64,000 bases of DNA from JBEVJC01 sp040510375 (lineage in GTDB: Bacteria; Bacteroidota; Bacteroidia; Chitinophagales; Chitinophagaceae), in NCBI GenBank assembly GCA_040510375.1, contig JBEVJC010000019.1, positions 84,963 through 148,962 on the forward strand. Reading direction: 5' to 3'. A program made the position numbers and the translations under genes. This document shows positions 34,450 through 41,731 of the stretch, one piece after another. Each line of letters begins with the position of its first letter. Positions within the stretch are counted from its first letter, which is position 1. The notes beneath the pieces were generated by a model that was not told the origin of the DNA, did not search any database, and saw nothing but the letters and a program-made list of their open reading frames with translations.

Positions 34450-34975
34450 TTTTAAAACAACCCTGATGTTACAAGCCATGTACCGCGATAGAAAGTCTGC
34501 TGTTTGAAGAAAAAAAGGCCTTGCAGAAATTGACCGTCAACGTCTGCTGGCTTCATTCCGGAATAATTCGGAATACCGGGCCTCTTCAGTGGTAAGATTG
34601 GATGATGGCTTTCCGCATCAATTGTTCCAAGAGTCAGCGCTGTATTAACTGAATTACAGAGTATTATTATTTCACTTTTGTAACTGTATTAGTGGATTAC
34701 GCTTCTTTTCAAATAATTGATTTATCAACTCCTTATGTAAAATACTATCCAGTTTAGCTAAATATTCATTGTCTTGTTTGCTATTAACAATCATATTCGA
34801 TTTTAATAAGCAGTGTATCTCGGGCAGTAAGAGCAGCCAGTATATGGAACACTATCTTTCGCCATATATTTATCGAGACCTTAGCAAAATAGCATATAGG
34901 ACAGTGACTCGAAGGCAGCCCGCTCCTGGAGATGAAATTTTGATGGGAATATGTTCCAGTTGACCGCTATCATAA
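34450..34975. other. Intergenic region with possible gene remnant
   Basis: These 526 bases have no supported gene. A frame at about 34511-34647 reads RKKGLAEIDRQRLLASFRN and ends QLFQESALY before a stop. It has no start codon and is interrupted by a stop on its upstream side, so it may be a decayed gene. The stretch 34680-34970 contains short A/T-rich frames with no recognisable domain. Confidence 0.4.
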
Positions 34976-36406
34976 TTATTTAAATAAATCCTCCATTACT
35001 ACTTCCGCCTGTATCCGGCCGGTGTAATGCTCATTTTTCCTTGTACCATATGTAGTGATCATCGTTGGGAAGATCGTTTTTTTTGTTTCGGTTTCGGTGC
35101 GAAAAACATTCACTTTAGTATCCAGTTCGGCAGCATACTTTTTATCGATCACGAACTCGCCGTTAGCGAATTTCATTTCACATATATTGATAGAGCGGTC
35201 CTGGCGGTCAAGTAACAGGTCTATCTGTGCGCCTTGTTCACCTTTTCCAGGCGTATGACGCCAGGTGGAAGGATAGGTAAGTACACCTTCAATCCCGAGT
35301 TTACGTTTGACTTGCAATACATGTTTTTGGCAAACGGATTCAAAAGCGAACCCGCTCCAGATGGTATAGGCTGGGGTTCCGTATTGCCGTAGCCATGCAC
35401 CATCAGTTATATCTTTCGCATGTTCAATGAACTTCAGGTAAAAAAGCGAGTATTCGTCCGACAGTTTATAAATACTTTCGTTGGTGTTTTTCTGGAAAGG
35501 AATATACGGGGTAATAAAGCCGGACTCTTCCATTTCCCGTAAGATCCTTGACGTAGTACCACCTGAAGTAAAGCCACATTCGTCGATAATTTCATTGCGG
35601 GTTAGCCCCTTCGCTTTGTTTGCAAGAGCCCGGATAACCAGTTCGTGGTTCCCAGAGTTCGCAAAAAGCGATTTATACAAGTTATCGAATTCTTCTTTCA
35701 GCGAACCGTCCTTGGCAAAACAGAGCCGGTCTATTATCTGCGCCGTGCTTTCGCCTGGGTTTATATTCCTCAGGTAGTGAGGTATGCCACCCATTGCCAT
35801 ATAGAGTTGTAATTGGCTGTATTGGTCGAGTACGATACCCTGGTTTCGCAGGTATTCCTGCGTTTCGCCCAACGTAAAGGGTATCAGCCGGATTGTTTGT
35901 GTAACCCGGTTATGCAGGCCTCCCCGGTTATTGATGATCTTTTCGATCATCCAGGATGCAGCCGATCCGCAAATAATAACTTTCAGGTTTGTCCTTTTGG
36001 ATGCATAAGCGTTCCACCAGTGGTCGAAGGCTTGCAGGAATCCTGATTTATGTGTATCGATCCACGGAAACTCATCAAAGAAAATAACGGCTGGCTGATC
36101 AGCAGGAAGTGTAGCGATATACCCTTCCAGCATAACAAAAGCCTGCAGCCAGTTCGTGGGTATTGCTAAGGCCACCGGGCTTTTGGCAGCCACCTGTAGG
36201 GCCTGGCTGAAACTTTCCAGTTGCGTTTTCATGGTTGCCTCGTGAATGCCGGTGAACTCGAATACAATGGCATTTTTACAAAAGGTTCTTACGAGATAAG
36301 TTTTACCTACCCGGCGGCGGCCGTAGATGGCGATCAATTCTGCCTCTGTTGTAGCTATTCGTGCAGCCAGTATTTTTTGTTCTGTGATTCTGCCTGTTAT
36401 ACTCAT
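34976..36406 (-). CDS. AAA ATPase with C-terminal PD-(D/E)XK-like domain
   Basis: The 476-residue protein has Walker A GRRRVGKTYLV at about 29-39, Walker B VIFFDEFPWID near residue 110, sensor-1-like ICGSAASWM, and a winged-helix segment at about 270-320 (TRNEIIDECGFTSGGTTSRI). The C-terminus has QIDLLLDR...ICEMKFA, the acidic/lysine pattern of a PD-(D/E)XK nuclease-like fold (DUF234/DUF4143-type). Such predicted ATPases are widespread in Bacteroidota and often sit in accessory regions; their function is poorly known. Repeated GGCCAAAAT-type sequences lie upstream. Confidence 0.88.
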   Translation of the reverse strand: MSITGRITEQKILAARIATTEAELIAIYGRRRVGKTYLVRTFCKNAIVFEFTGIHEATMKTQLESFSQALQVAAKSPVALAIPTNWLQAFVMLEGYIATLPADQPAVIFFDEFPWIDTHKSGFLQAFDHWWNAYASKRTNLKVIICGSAASWMIEKIINNRGGLHNRVTQTIRLIPFTLGETQEYLRNQGIVLDQYSQLQLYMAMGGIPHYLRNINPGESTAQIIDRLCFAKDGSLKEEFDNLYKSLFANSGNHELVIRALANKAKGLTRNEIIDECGFTSGGTTSRILREMEESGFITPYIPFQKNTNESIYKLSDEYSLFYLKFIEHAKDITDGAWLRQYGTPAYTIWSGFAFESVCQKHVLQVKRKLGIEGVLTYPSTWRHTPGKGEQGAQIDLLLDRQDRSINICEMKFANGEFVIDKKYAAELDTKVNVFRTETETKKTIFPTMITTYGTRKNEHYTGRIQAEVVMEDLFK

Positions 36407-36444
36407 AGATTATTTATTGCCAGCCAAAATTAAGATTTTTATTC

Positions 36445-36538
36445 GATTTTGGCCGAAGATGACCATTTATCGTAGGCCACAATCGCATATAAATGGCATA
36501 TTTTGGACGGAGATAAAATTTTAAAAGCGGCCAAAATC
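36445..36538. repeat. Inverted repeats upstream of the AAA ATPase gene
   Basis: GATTTTGGCC (36445-36454) and GGCCAAAATC (36529-36538) form a perfect 10-bp inverted pair 74 bases apart. Two weaker relatives (GCCAAAATT at 36423, ATTTTGGAC at 36500) lie between and beside them. They flank the promoter region of the minus-strand ATPase gene, suggesting a multi-site operator. The remainder of the 434-base gap (36407-36840) shows no clear gene and must hold the promoter of the lanthipeptide precursor. Confidence 0.45.
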
Positions 36539-36840
36539 AGGGATGCCCCCATAATACGTTGTAATTCAATAGTATGAAAAGGCTGAATAAAATGAGCTTA
36601 TCTGGCTTATGTGGGGCAAAGCCAGAAGGAAGTAGTAACAGATTCTAGAACCTCACATGTCGTAATTTTAATACAAGGATCAACAATTTAAAAGCTAATA
36701 ATTTAAGGTCAGCATTTGCCGGCCCAGAAAAAAAAATCTGTACACTTCGTAATAGACTAATCCGTAGAATCTTAAACAACATGACCCCGGTTTAAAATGT
36801 TTAACCAAAAGGTATGAATTTCCTCAAATCCAAGACATGT

Positions 36841-37065
36841 ATGAAAAAGATACAGTTAAAGCTGAACAAGGAAGTGATTACGCAACTGGACAAAATCGAA
36901 ATGAAGCATGTGGCAGGCGGTAAAGAAGAATTTCTGAGTATTTTTGGGAGCAACTGTAAACAAACAGATCCACTAAGAAATCAGTGTTACGCAGGTACAC
37001 CCACGCCACAAGTTTCTTATGACACGGTTACGAGCACGACTCCAGGAAGTTGCTGTTACTGTTAG
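36841..37065 (+). CDS. Class I lanthipeptide-type RiPP precursor
   Basis: A 74-residue precursor. The start is at ATG 36841 because the leader MKKIQLKLNKEVITQLDK followed by IEMKHVAGG matches the Bacteroidota class I lanthipeptide leader (KLxLNKExI...GG). An upstream ATG at 36814 adds nine residues foreign to that leader. Cleavage after GG (residue 27) would release a 47-residue core with 5 Cys (core positions 12, 22, 44, 45, 47) and 12 Ser/Thr, ending GSCCYC. Cys near Ser/Thr suits lanthionine formation. A processing-type hairpin follows at 37075. Modification enzymes are missing or broken nearby. Confidence 0.8.
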   Translation: MKKIQLKLNKEVITQLDKIEMKHVAGGKEEFLSIFGSNCKQTDPLRNQCYAGTPTPQVSYDTVTSTTPGSCCYC

Positions 37066-37074
37066 AAATCCGTT

Positions 37075-37110
37075 ATACATAGGTCTTCATTCTTGTGAAG
37101 ACTTATGTAT
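37075..37110 (+). promoter_or_regulatory. Stem-loop between RiPP precursor and downstream genes
   Basis: A 15-bp stem (ATACATAGGTCTTCA with one G-T wobble, loop TTCTTG) begins 9 bases after the precursor stop. It lacks a T-run, so it may be an attenuator or an mRNA-stabilising hairpin that lets the short precursor message outnumber the rest of the operon, as is common in RiPP and bacteriocin operons. Confidence 0.65.
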
Positions 37111-37152
37111 TCTTAGGATGATACCCTACAACTTAATAAGTATAATTTCGCC

Positions 37153-38448
37153 ATGACCCAAAGGCCCATCTTAAAATTATTTCTTAGTCTATACTGCTTT
37201 CTTTTGATTAATTCTATTTTTGCCCAGGACGCAATCAAACAATATATTAAGTCGTCAGCAAAAGCTATTGCAACAAAGTCCACCACCAAAGATTATATCG
37301 AAAAGTTGCCGGATTTATCGTCGGCCATTGGTTCGGCTAAGATTGTAATGTTGGGCGAACAGGATCATGGAGACGGAGCTACATATCTTGCGAAAACCCG
37401 CATTGTAAAATATCTTCACGACCAACTAGGTTTTAGTGTTTTAGTATTCGAAGATGATTTTTTCTCCATCAATCAGGGCTGGGAAGAGCTTCAAAACCAA
37501 CATATGTCTTATGAGTCGTTTCTTAAGACCATTAGTATTACCTGGCGGGGCTGCGACGGGTCTGGTGAATTTCTAACAAAATATATAGCTGCTCATAGAA
37601 ATTCAACCAGACCACTGGCATTGGCTGGAATGGATAATACAATGCACACTCCCCATCTGCTTACCAGCATCGATAGTCTTGTAAGAAAAATGAATCTGGA
37701 AGTGACATGGGATTCTGTTAGTTACAAGCTGAAAATGAATCAAATTTCGAGTTGGTACAAATATATTGATGATCCTGTTAGTACGAAGGCCATCGATGCT
37801 TCGTTACGTGAAATCAAGGAGCAATTAGCTGCAAAAATCGGCGCCAATGATTTTTGGGTGTATTGTCTGGATAATTTTGTCAGTCTTATTCATCAATATG
37901 CGAATCGAAAAATCAATCTCTGGAAGTTTCGAAATATCAGAGATCATCAAATGGCCAGAAATCTACGCTGGCTTTCCGAAATAAAATATCCAGGGCAAAA
38001 GATAATTGTCTGGTCGCACAACTACCACGTTTCCAAAAACTCAGGGAACTATCCTCAAACTTTTTTAAATGAGGGTCGGTCGATGGCATCATACTTTATT
38101 AATGATACAACCCTACAGAATGTTTACTCCATTGGTTTCACATCCCGAAGTGGTTGGGCCGGGCGGATCATGGAAAAGAAGCACCAATTGCCTAAGCACC
38201 GTTCGAATAGTTTAGAAATGTGGGTAGAGGACTCAATTACAGAAGGCTTCGTGGATTTCAAGCCATTTAATCTTTTAAATAAGCAGTATAAAGAACCCTT
38301 TTACATGGCTGGAGGAATAATCGGCGGCAACGAAAACGAACGCCAACCTTATCACAAAGATCACTATGCTTCATGGAATTTAATTTTTGACGGTATCTAC
38401 TATATCAAAGAAATGTTTCCTTGTCCGGTTGGAGATAATAAAAAATAA
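37153..38448 (+). CDS. Exported erythromycin-esterase family protein
   Basis: The 431-residue protein has a signal peptide (ends near NSIFAQ) and the Ere fold: MLGEQDHGDGATYLAKTRIV with the catalytic Glu/His of the GExxHG motif, SVLVFEDDFF, LALAGMDNTM, and IIVWSHNYHVSKNSG matching the WxHNxH motif. True macrolide esterases are only a small part of this family; many members act in unrelated pathways. It lies between the lanthipeptide-type precursor and a LanC-like remnant that starts 9 bases after its stop. I infer a role in maturation, immunity or hydrolysis of the RiPP, not antibiotic resistance. Confidence 0.85.
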   Translation: MTQRPILKLFLSLYCFLLINSIFAQDAIKQYIKSSAKAIATKSTTKDYIEKLPDLSSAIGSAKIVMLGEQDHGDGATYLAKTRIVKYLHDQLGFSVLVFEDDFFSINQGWEELQNQHMSYESFLKTISITWRGCDGSGEFLTKYIAAHRNSTRPLALAGMDNTMHTPHLLTSIDSLVRKMNLEVTWDSVSYKLKMNQISSWYKYIDDPVSTKAIDASLREIKEQLAAKIGANDFWVYCLDNFVSLIHQYANRKINLWKFRNIRDHQMARNLRWLSEIKYPGQKIIVWSHNYHVSKNSGNYPQTFLNEGRSMASYFINDTTLQNVYSIGFTSRSGWAGRIMEKKHQLPKHRSNSLEMWVEDSITEGFVDFKPFNLLNKQYKEPFYMAGGIIGGNENERQPYHKDHYASWNLIFDGIYYIKEMFPCPVGDNKK

Positions 38449-38457
38449 AGTCGTAAA

Positions 38458-38717
38458 ATGGCGGATGAATATTAACAGGGAACTTAAAATCAACCGGCGT
38501 CAAACTTGCTGAACAAATCGCAACGTCAATAAAAAATAACTTTTTTTCAACAGATGATCCCGGTTTGTACTTTGGACTTGCAGGGCAACTGATATTCCTG
38601 GCAGAATTTGAAAAAAATAACTTAAACATTGATACATACCTTCCTCATCTCTTTAAAAAGATTGAAGAACATAAAACTTTAAATGGTTCGCTTTCCAACG
38701 GATTATCATCACGATAA
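38458..38717 (+). pseudogene. LanC-like cyclase gene, 5' fragment (frameshifted and 3'-truncated)
   Basis: ATG 38458, nine bases after the esterase stop, gives MADEY and a stop. The next frame (38469-38717) continues LTGNLKSTGVKLAEQ, then FFSTDDPGLYFGLAGQLIFL, ending SLSNGLSSR. The motifs GLYFGLAGQ and SLSNGLS fit the first two repeats of the LanC (alpha/alpha) barrel, where GLxSGLAGI and SLxSGLAGI are usual. The gene breaks off inside the second repeat, so the zinc-site Cys/His residues are absent. LanC proteins are about 400 residues; about 80 remain. A frameshift near codon 5 and the truncation make it non-functional. Confidence 0.68.
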
Positions 38718-39218
38718 ACGAAGACCAGATTCCAGTGTGGAGGCTACAAGATAAAATGTTCTTGTAAAAGTAAAACCAGCCAGTAAGCCGAAAACCGCCA
38801 CCAGAACCAGAACCGCAAATATTACAGGCAATTTTACATGTGAGTTCAGGAGTCGAATTATTGATGCAGGCAGAAAGCTTTGATGATTGTTTTTAACGAG
38901 GATTACTACAAGTCCGTCACTGTTTTCGGTGAATGAAACATAATCCAACGACTGCCTGTTCCGCAACTTTTTAACAGAAGAAATAACAAATTCATCGTTG
39001 TGTGTGTGGTAAAGAATATAACCCAGGTGACTATCTATTTTTAAAGGGTCAACAGCGTTGATAATGTTATAACTGACTTCAAACTCATCCGGTGTATCTG
39101 TCAATGATAGTAATGAGGGATAGTCAGGATGAGAAGACAGTCGTTTTGTCCAGGAGAAAGACGAGACATTGATATGACTTTTACTCAACCAACGAAAGGT
39201 TTGGGTAGCAAAGTTCAT
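38709..39218 (-). CDS. C39-like/VKOR-type protein, 3'-truncated
   Basis: A 170-residue fragment. It begins like Bacteroidota vitamin K epoxide reductase-type proteins that carry a degenerate C39 peptidase-like N-terminal domain: FRWLSKSHINVSSFSWTKRL, SSHPDYPSLLSLTDTPDEFE, then a single membrane segment (VIFAVLVLVAVFGLLAGF). The VKOR and thioredoxin domains expected after that are absent, and the frame ends at 38709, overlapping the end of the LanC-like fragment. Catalytic Cys/His of a real C39 protease are not visible. Full-length relatives make disulfides and are often found in Bacteroidota RiPP loci. It is probably non-functional. Confidence 0.6.
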   Translation of the reverse strand: MNFATQTFRWLSKSHINVSSFSWTKRLSSHPDYPSLLSLTDTPDEFEVSYNIINAVDPLKIDSHLGYILYHTHNDEFVISSVKKLRNRQSLDYVSFTENSDGLVVILVKNNHQSFLPASIIRLLNSHVKLPVIFAVLVLVAVFGLLAGFTFTRTFYLVASTLESGLRLS

Positions 39219-39343
39219 TGAATTTAGAATAAGGTTTAGCTAGTCTGTTCTGTTGTTTTTGAAAGCTCAGAATAATGTTTTAGATTTCAAAAATAAATTT
39301 TCCGCAATTAGTACTCTTAAGAGTTTTTACTTAATCGTGCGAA

Positions 39344-41191
39344 ATGTTTGACAACATAACCGGTATAAAGAATTCATTCATTCTATTTCTGTTCCTGATT
39401 ACCGCTACTCAATGCAAAGGACAGCACAGCTCCTTCAAGGTAAGCGGCACAATCACAGGCAAGACTATTGGAGACATCTTTTTATTTTTCGAAGGCGATG
39501 TTCGTCATAAGGATTCATTGTCTGCCAAAATAGTAAACGGTCAATTTGAACTCACAGGTAAAGTAAGATTGCCAATATTGGCGAGATTTCACATGGGGCA
39601 AAATTCCTGGATTTCAGATGTGTATTTGCAAACCCCCAAAACAACCATAATCTTTAGTAATCGATTGATCATATCTGAAGATCAGAAAGACACGATGAAT
39701 GTTTTAAAATCGGTAAAAATTGTTGGATCCAATATTGAGCAGAAGAAGTCGGCATTTGAGGCAACCCTCGACTCCCTGGAAAATCTGGATCTGGCCGATT
39801 CGATTTTCCTTCAGCGTAAAATTGTATTGCTAAATAATTTTGTCAAAACACATCGGAACTCCATATTAAGCCCCTATTTCCTGGATCGATTTAAAAGTAT
39901 CGGGCTTGAAGATTTAAAGCGTTTACTTAAAGAGATTTCCCCAACGGTGCATGAAAGTTATGAATACAAAACTTTGCTGGCAGGTATTAAGCAGCTGGAG
40001 AAAGAGAATCGGGCCACAGCAAGGTCGATACTTAAAGATTTCATTTTCCTCGACAGTTTGGGAATACAGCGGGCTCTACATCTAAATAATTCTGACTACA
40101 CCCTGATCATTTTTTGGGCAAGTTGGTGCGTACCGTGCAGAGTGAAAAACCCTGAGCTCAATAGACTGGATCGCCAATATGATTCCTCCAGGCTTCGGCT
40201 TATTGGCGTCACATTGGACACGGATAAGACTAAATGGAAAAGAGCAATCAAAGAGGACAGTTTGCAGTGGACCCAGTTGGAAAATGATTTTAGACAAGAA
40301 ATATCAATAACAGACTATTATGGAATTGATGCAATTCCCAGAATCTTCCTGATCGATAACAAAAAAAGAATAGTTGGAGTTGACCTGACAATCCCGGAAG
40401 TTGAAGAGATCTTGAAGAAATCACGGCCAGAAGGAAATCCCAATTATGCGGTTGCTCAAGAAAGAGATACAACGATATCAATTTATTTCCCGCTTAACTC
40501 TTCAGAGGCAGATAGCTTGCAAGTTTTAAACCTTAATCGCTTCCTGGGAATTGTTAAAAAGATCACCAGCATTACGGGTTATGCCGATACTTTGGGTTCG
40601 TCCAGGTATAATATGAACTTGTCGTTGCTGAGGGCCAGGTTTGTCAGATCTCTAATATTCGTTAATTCAGGCTTACAAACTGAAATGGATGTGCTCGCGA
40701 AAGGCGAACTTTCAACGGAGAACCCCGTTTACCTTAATCGAAAAGTAGATGTTACTGCGGTTCTACAAATCACCGATCAGAAAACCGTTGTAAAGAAAAC
40801 TGATTCGACTAATACCAAAAAAATCGTTCAAACCTTTATTCAGAACGATATCCATTTCGTTCCGGATAAAGCTATCATAACCCCGGAGTCTTTTTCCGTT
40901 GTTGAAGATCTGGCGAATTTACTTGAAAGTTATCCCGGCAATAGCTTCGAGATTGTAGGGCATGTTAATTATCAAAGCAATCGGGATTCAAGTCAACTTA
41001 AGGACCTATTTGAACTTTCCAGGAAAAGAGCGGAGGTTATTTATGAAATACTCATTAAACGTGGGATCTCCAGGGACCGATTGCAATTTAAAGGTGTTGG
41101 AAATTCAAGACCACTCTTCAAAAATCCAAAATCGGAAGATGAGAAACTCAGAAATATGCGAGTCGAGATTAATGTATTGTCCGCAGATTAG
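39344..41191 (+). CDS. DUF4369-TlpA thioredoxin-OmpA fusion protein
   Basis: A 615-residue exported protein with four parts: a signal peptide (ending near TQCKGQ; the Cys could be a lipobox), a DUF4369-like beta domain at about 28-115 (FKVSGTITGKTIGDIFLFF), a TlpA-type thioredoxin domain at about 228-350 with C262/C265 (WASWCVPCRVKNPELN), and two OmpA-like C-terminal modules at about 370-460 and 485-615 (ITGYADTLGSSRYNMNLSLL; IHFVPDKAIITPE, FEIVGHVNYQ, LSRKRAEVIYEILIKRGIS). DUF4369-TlpA is common in the phylum, but adding peptidoglycan-binding OmpA-type modules is unusual. It may tether a periplasmic disulfide reductase to the cell wall. Confidence 0.85.
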   Translation: MFDNITGIKNSFILFLFLITATQCKGQHSSFKVSGTITGKTIGDIFLFFEGDVRHKDSLSAKIVNGQFELTGKVRLPILARFHMGQNSWISDVYLQTPKTTIIFSNRLIISEDQKDTMNVLKSVKIVGSNIEQKKSAFEATLDSLENLDLADSIFLQRKIVLLNNFVKTHRNSILSPYFLDRFKSIGLEDLKRLLKEISPTVHESYEYKTLLAGIKQLEKENRATARSILKDFIFLDSLGIQRALHLNNSDYTLIIFWASWCVPCRVKNPELNRLDRQYDSSRLRLIGVTLDTDKTKWKRAIKEDSLQWTQLENDFRQEISITDYYGIDAIPRIFLIDNKKRIVGVDLTIPEVEEILKKSRPEGNPNYAVAQERDTTISIYFPLNSSEADSLQVLNLNRFLGIVKKITSITGYADTLGSSRYNMNLSLLRARFVRSLIFVNSGLQTEMDVLAKGELSTENPVYLNRKVDVTAVLQITDQKTVVKKTDSTNTKKIVQTFIQNDIHFVPDKAIITPESFSVVEDLANLLESYPGNSFEIVGHVNYQSNRDSSQLKDLFELSRKRAEVIYEILIKRGISRDRLQFKGVGNSRPLFKNPKSEDEKLRNMRVEINVLSAD

Positions 41192-41438
41192 TTTAGCAAG
41201 GGCAATTTTTAGATACTGTGATCCGGATGCCTCTCAAAACATCAAAGCTCACGCGATAATCATTAATAATAGTTCCATTACTCACTTTTTAAGGTTAAAA
41301 AATCCAGTTCCTCAGTACTATTCGCGTGGTGAATTATCCAAAAATAGAGGGTGAAAAGAGTCAATTTCATTCACCCGTTTACTCACCAGAAGGGTGAATT
41401 GATTGGTGAATGTTTGTACTCCTTTGTGCATAAAAAAA

Positions 41439-41463
41439 CCCGCAAACTTTAAAAGTCTGCGGG
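41439..41463 (-). terminator. Rho-independent terminator of tRNA-Pro
   Basis: CCCGCA...TGCGGG with inner ACTTT/AAAGT pairing forms a stem followed on the minus strand by a T-run (the A-run at 41432-41438). It lies 37 bases downstream of the minus-strand tRNA-Pro. Confidence 0.8.
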
Positions 41464-41467
41464 CCTG

Positions 41468-41495
41468 GTCCGCCTTCGCTGAAGCTATGGCGGAC
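41468..41495. repeat. Palindromic element between tRNA-Pro and its terminator
   Basis: GTCCGCC (41468-41474) and GGCGGAC (41489-41495) flank a 14-base loop TTCGCTGAAGCTAT. The compact, GC-rich palindrome stands apart from its surroundings and looks like a dispersed repeat unit. The nearby 41369-41399 segment has another small dyad (ATTCACCC/GGGTGAAT). Otherwise the gap 41192-41499 holds no gene. Confidence 0.5.
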
Positions 41496-41499
41496 GATG

Positions 41500-41573
41500 T
41501 CGGGAAGACAGGATTCGAACCTGCGACCCCCTGGTCCCAAACCAGGTGCGCTACCGGCCTGCGCTACTTCCCG
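41500..41573 (-). tRNA. tRNA-Pro (anticodon TGG)
   Basis: The reverse complement begins CGGGAAGTAGCGCAG and ends GTTCGAATCCTGTCTTCCCGA. The acceptor stem CGGGAAG/CTTCCCG pairs over 7 bp. The anticodon stem-loop is CCTGG-TTTGGGA-CCAGG with TGG at the anticodon positions. The TTCGAAT loop is present and the discriminator base is A. The CCA end is not encoded. Length is 74 nt. Confidence 0.95.
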
Positions 41574-41731
41574 ATTCAATTGGGGAGGCAAATATAGCCT
41601 GTTCCCCTCAAAATACCTTTTTTAAACGCTATTCTTTATAAAAAAATGCGTTTCGGGACCCGACAAATATTTCCAGCCACCTCTTGAATTCCTGCCAGAC
41701 GGATTATATCTTGGAACGGAATTCCAATACC

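Noticed and set aside
34769..34963. A 64-codon plus-strand frame before the ATPase gene
   Set aside because: Low-complexity mix with no domain and no leader; likely a chance frame in an AT-rich gap.
36574..36648. A 24-codon ORF upstream of the lanthipeptide-type precursor (begins MKRLNKMSLSG)
   Set aside because: It is too short, has no GG-type leader end or Cys-rich core, and shows no clear ribosome binding site, so a second precursor cannot be supported.
37153..38448. Reading the Ere-family gene as a macrolide-resistance gene
   Set aside because: Most family members are not macrolide esterases, and the RiPP neighbourhood points elsewhere.
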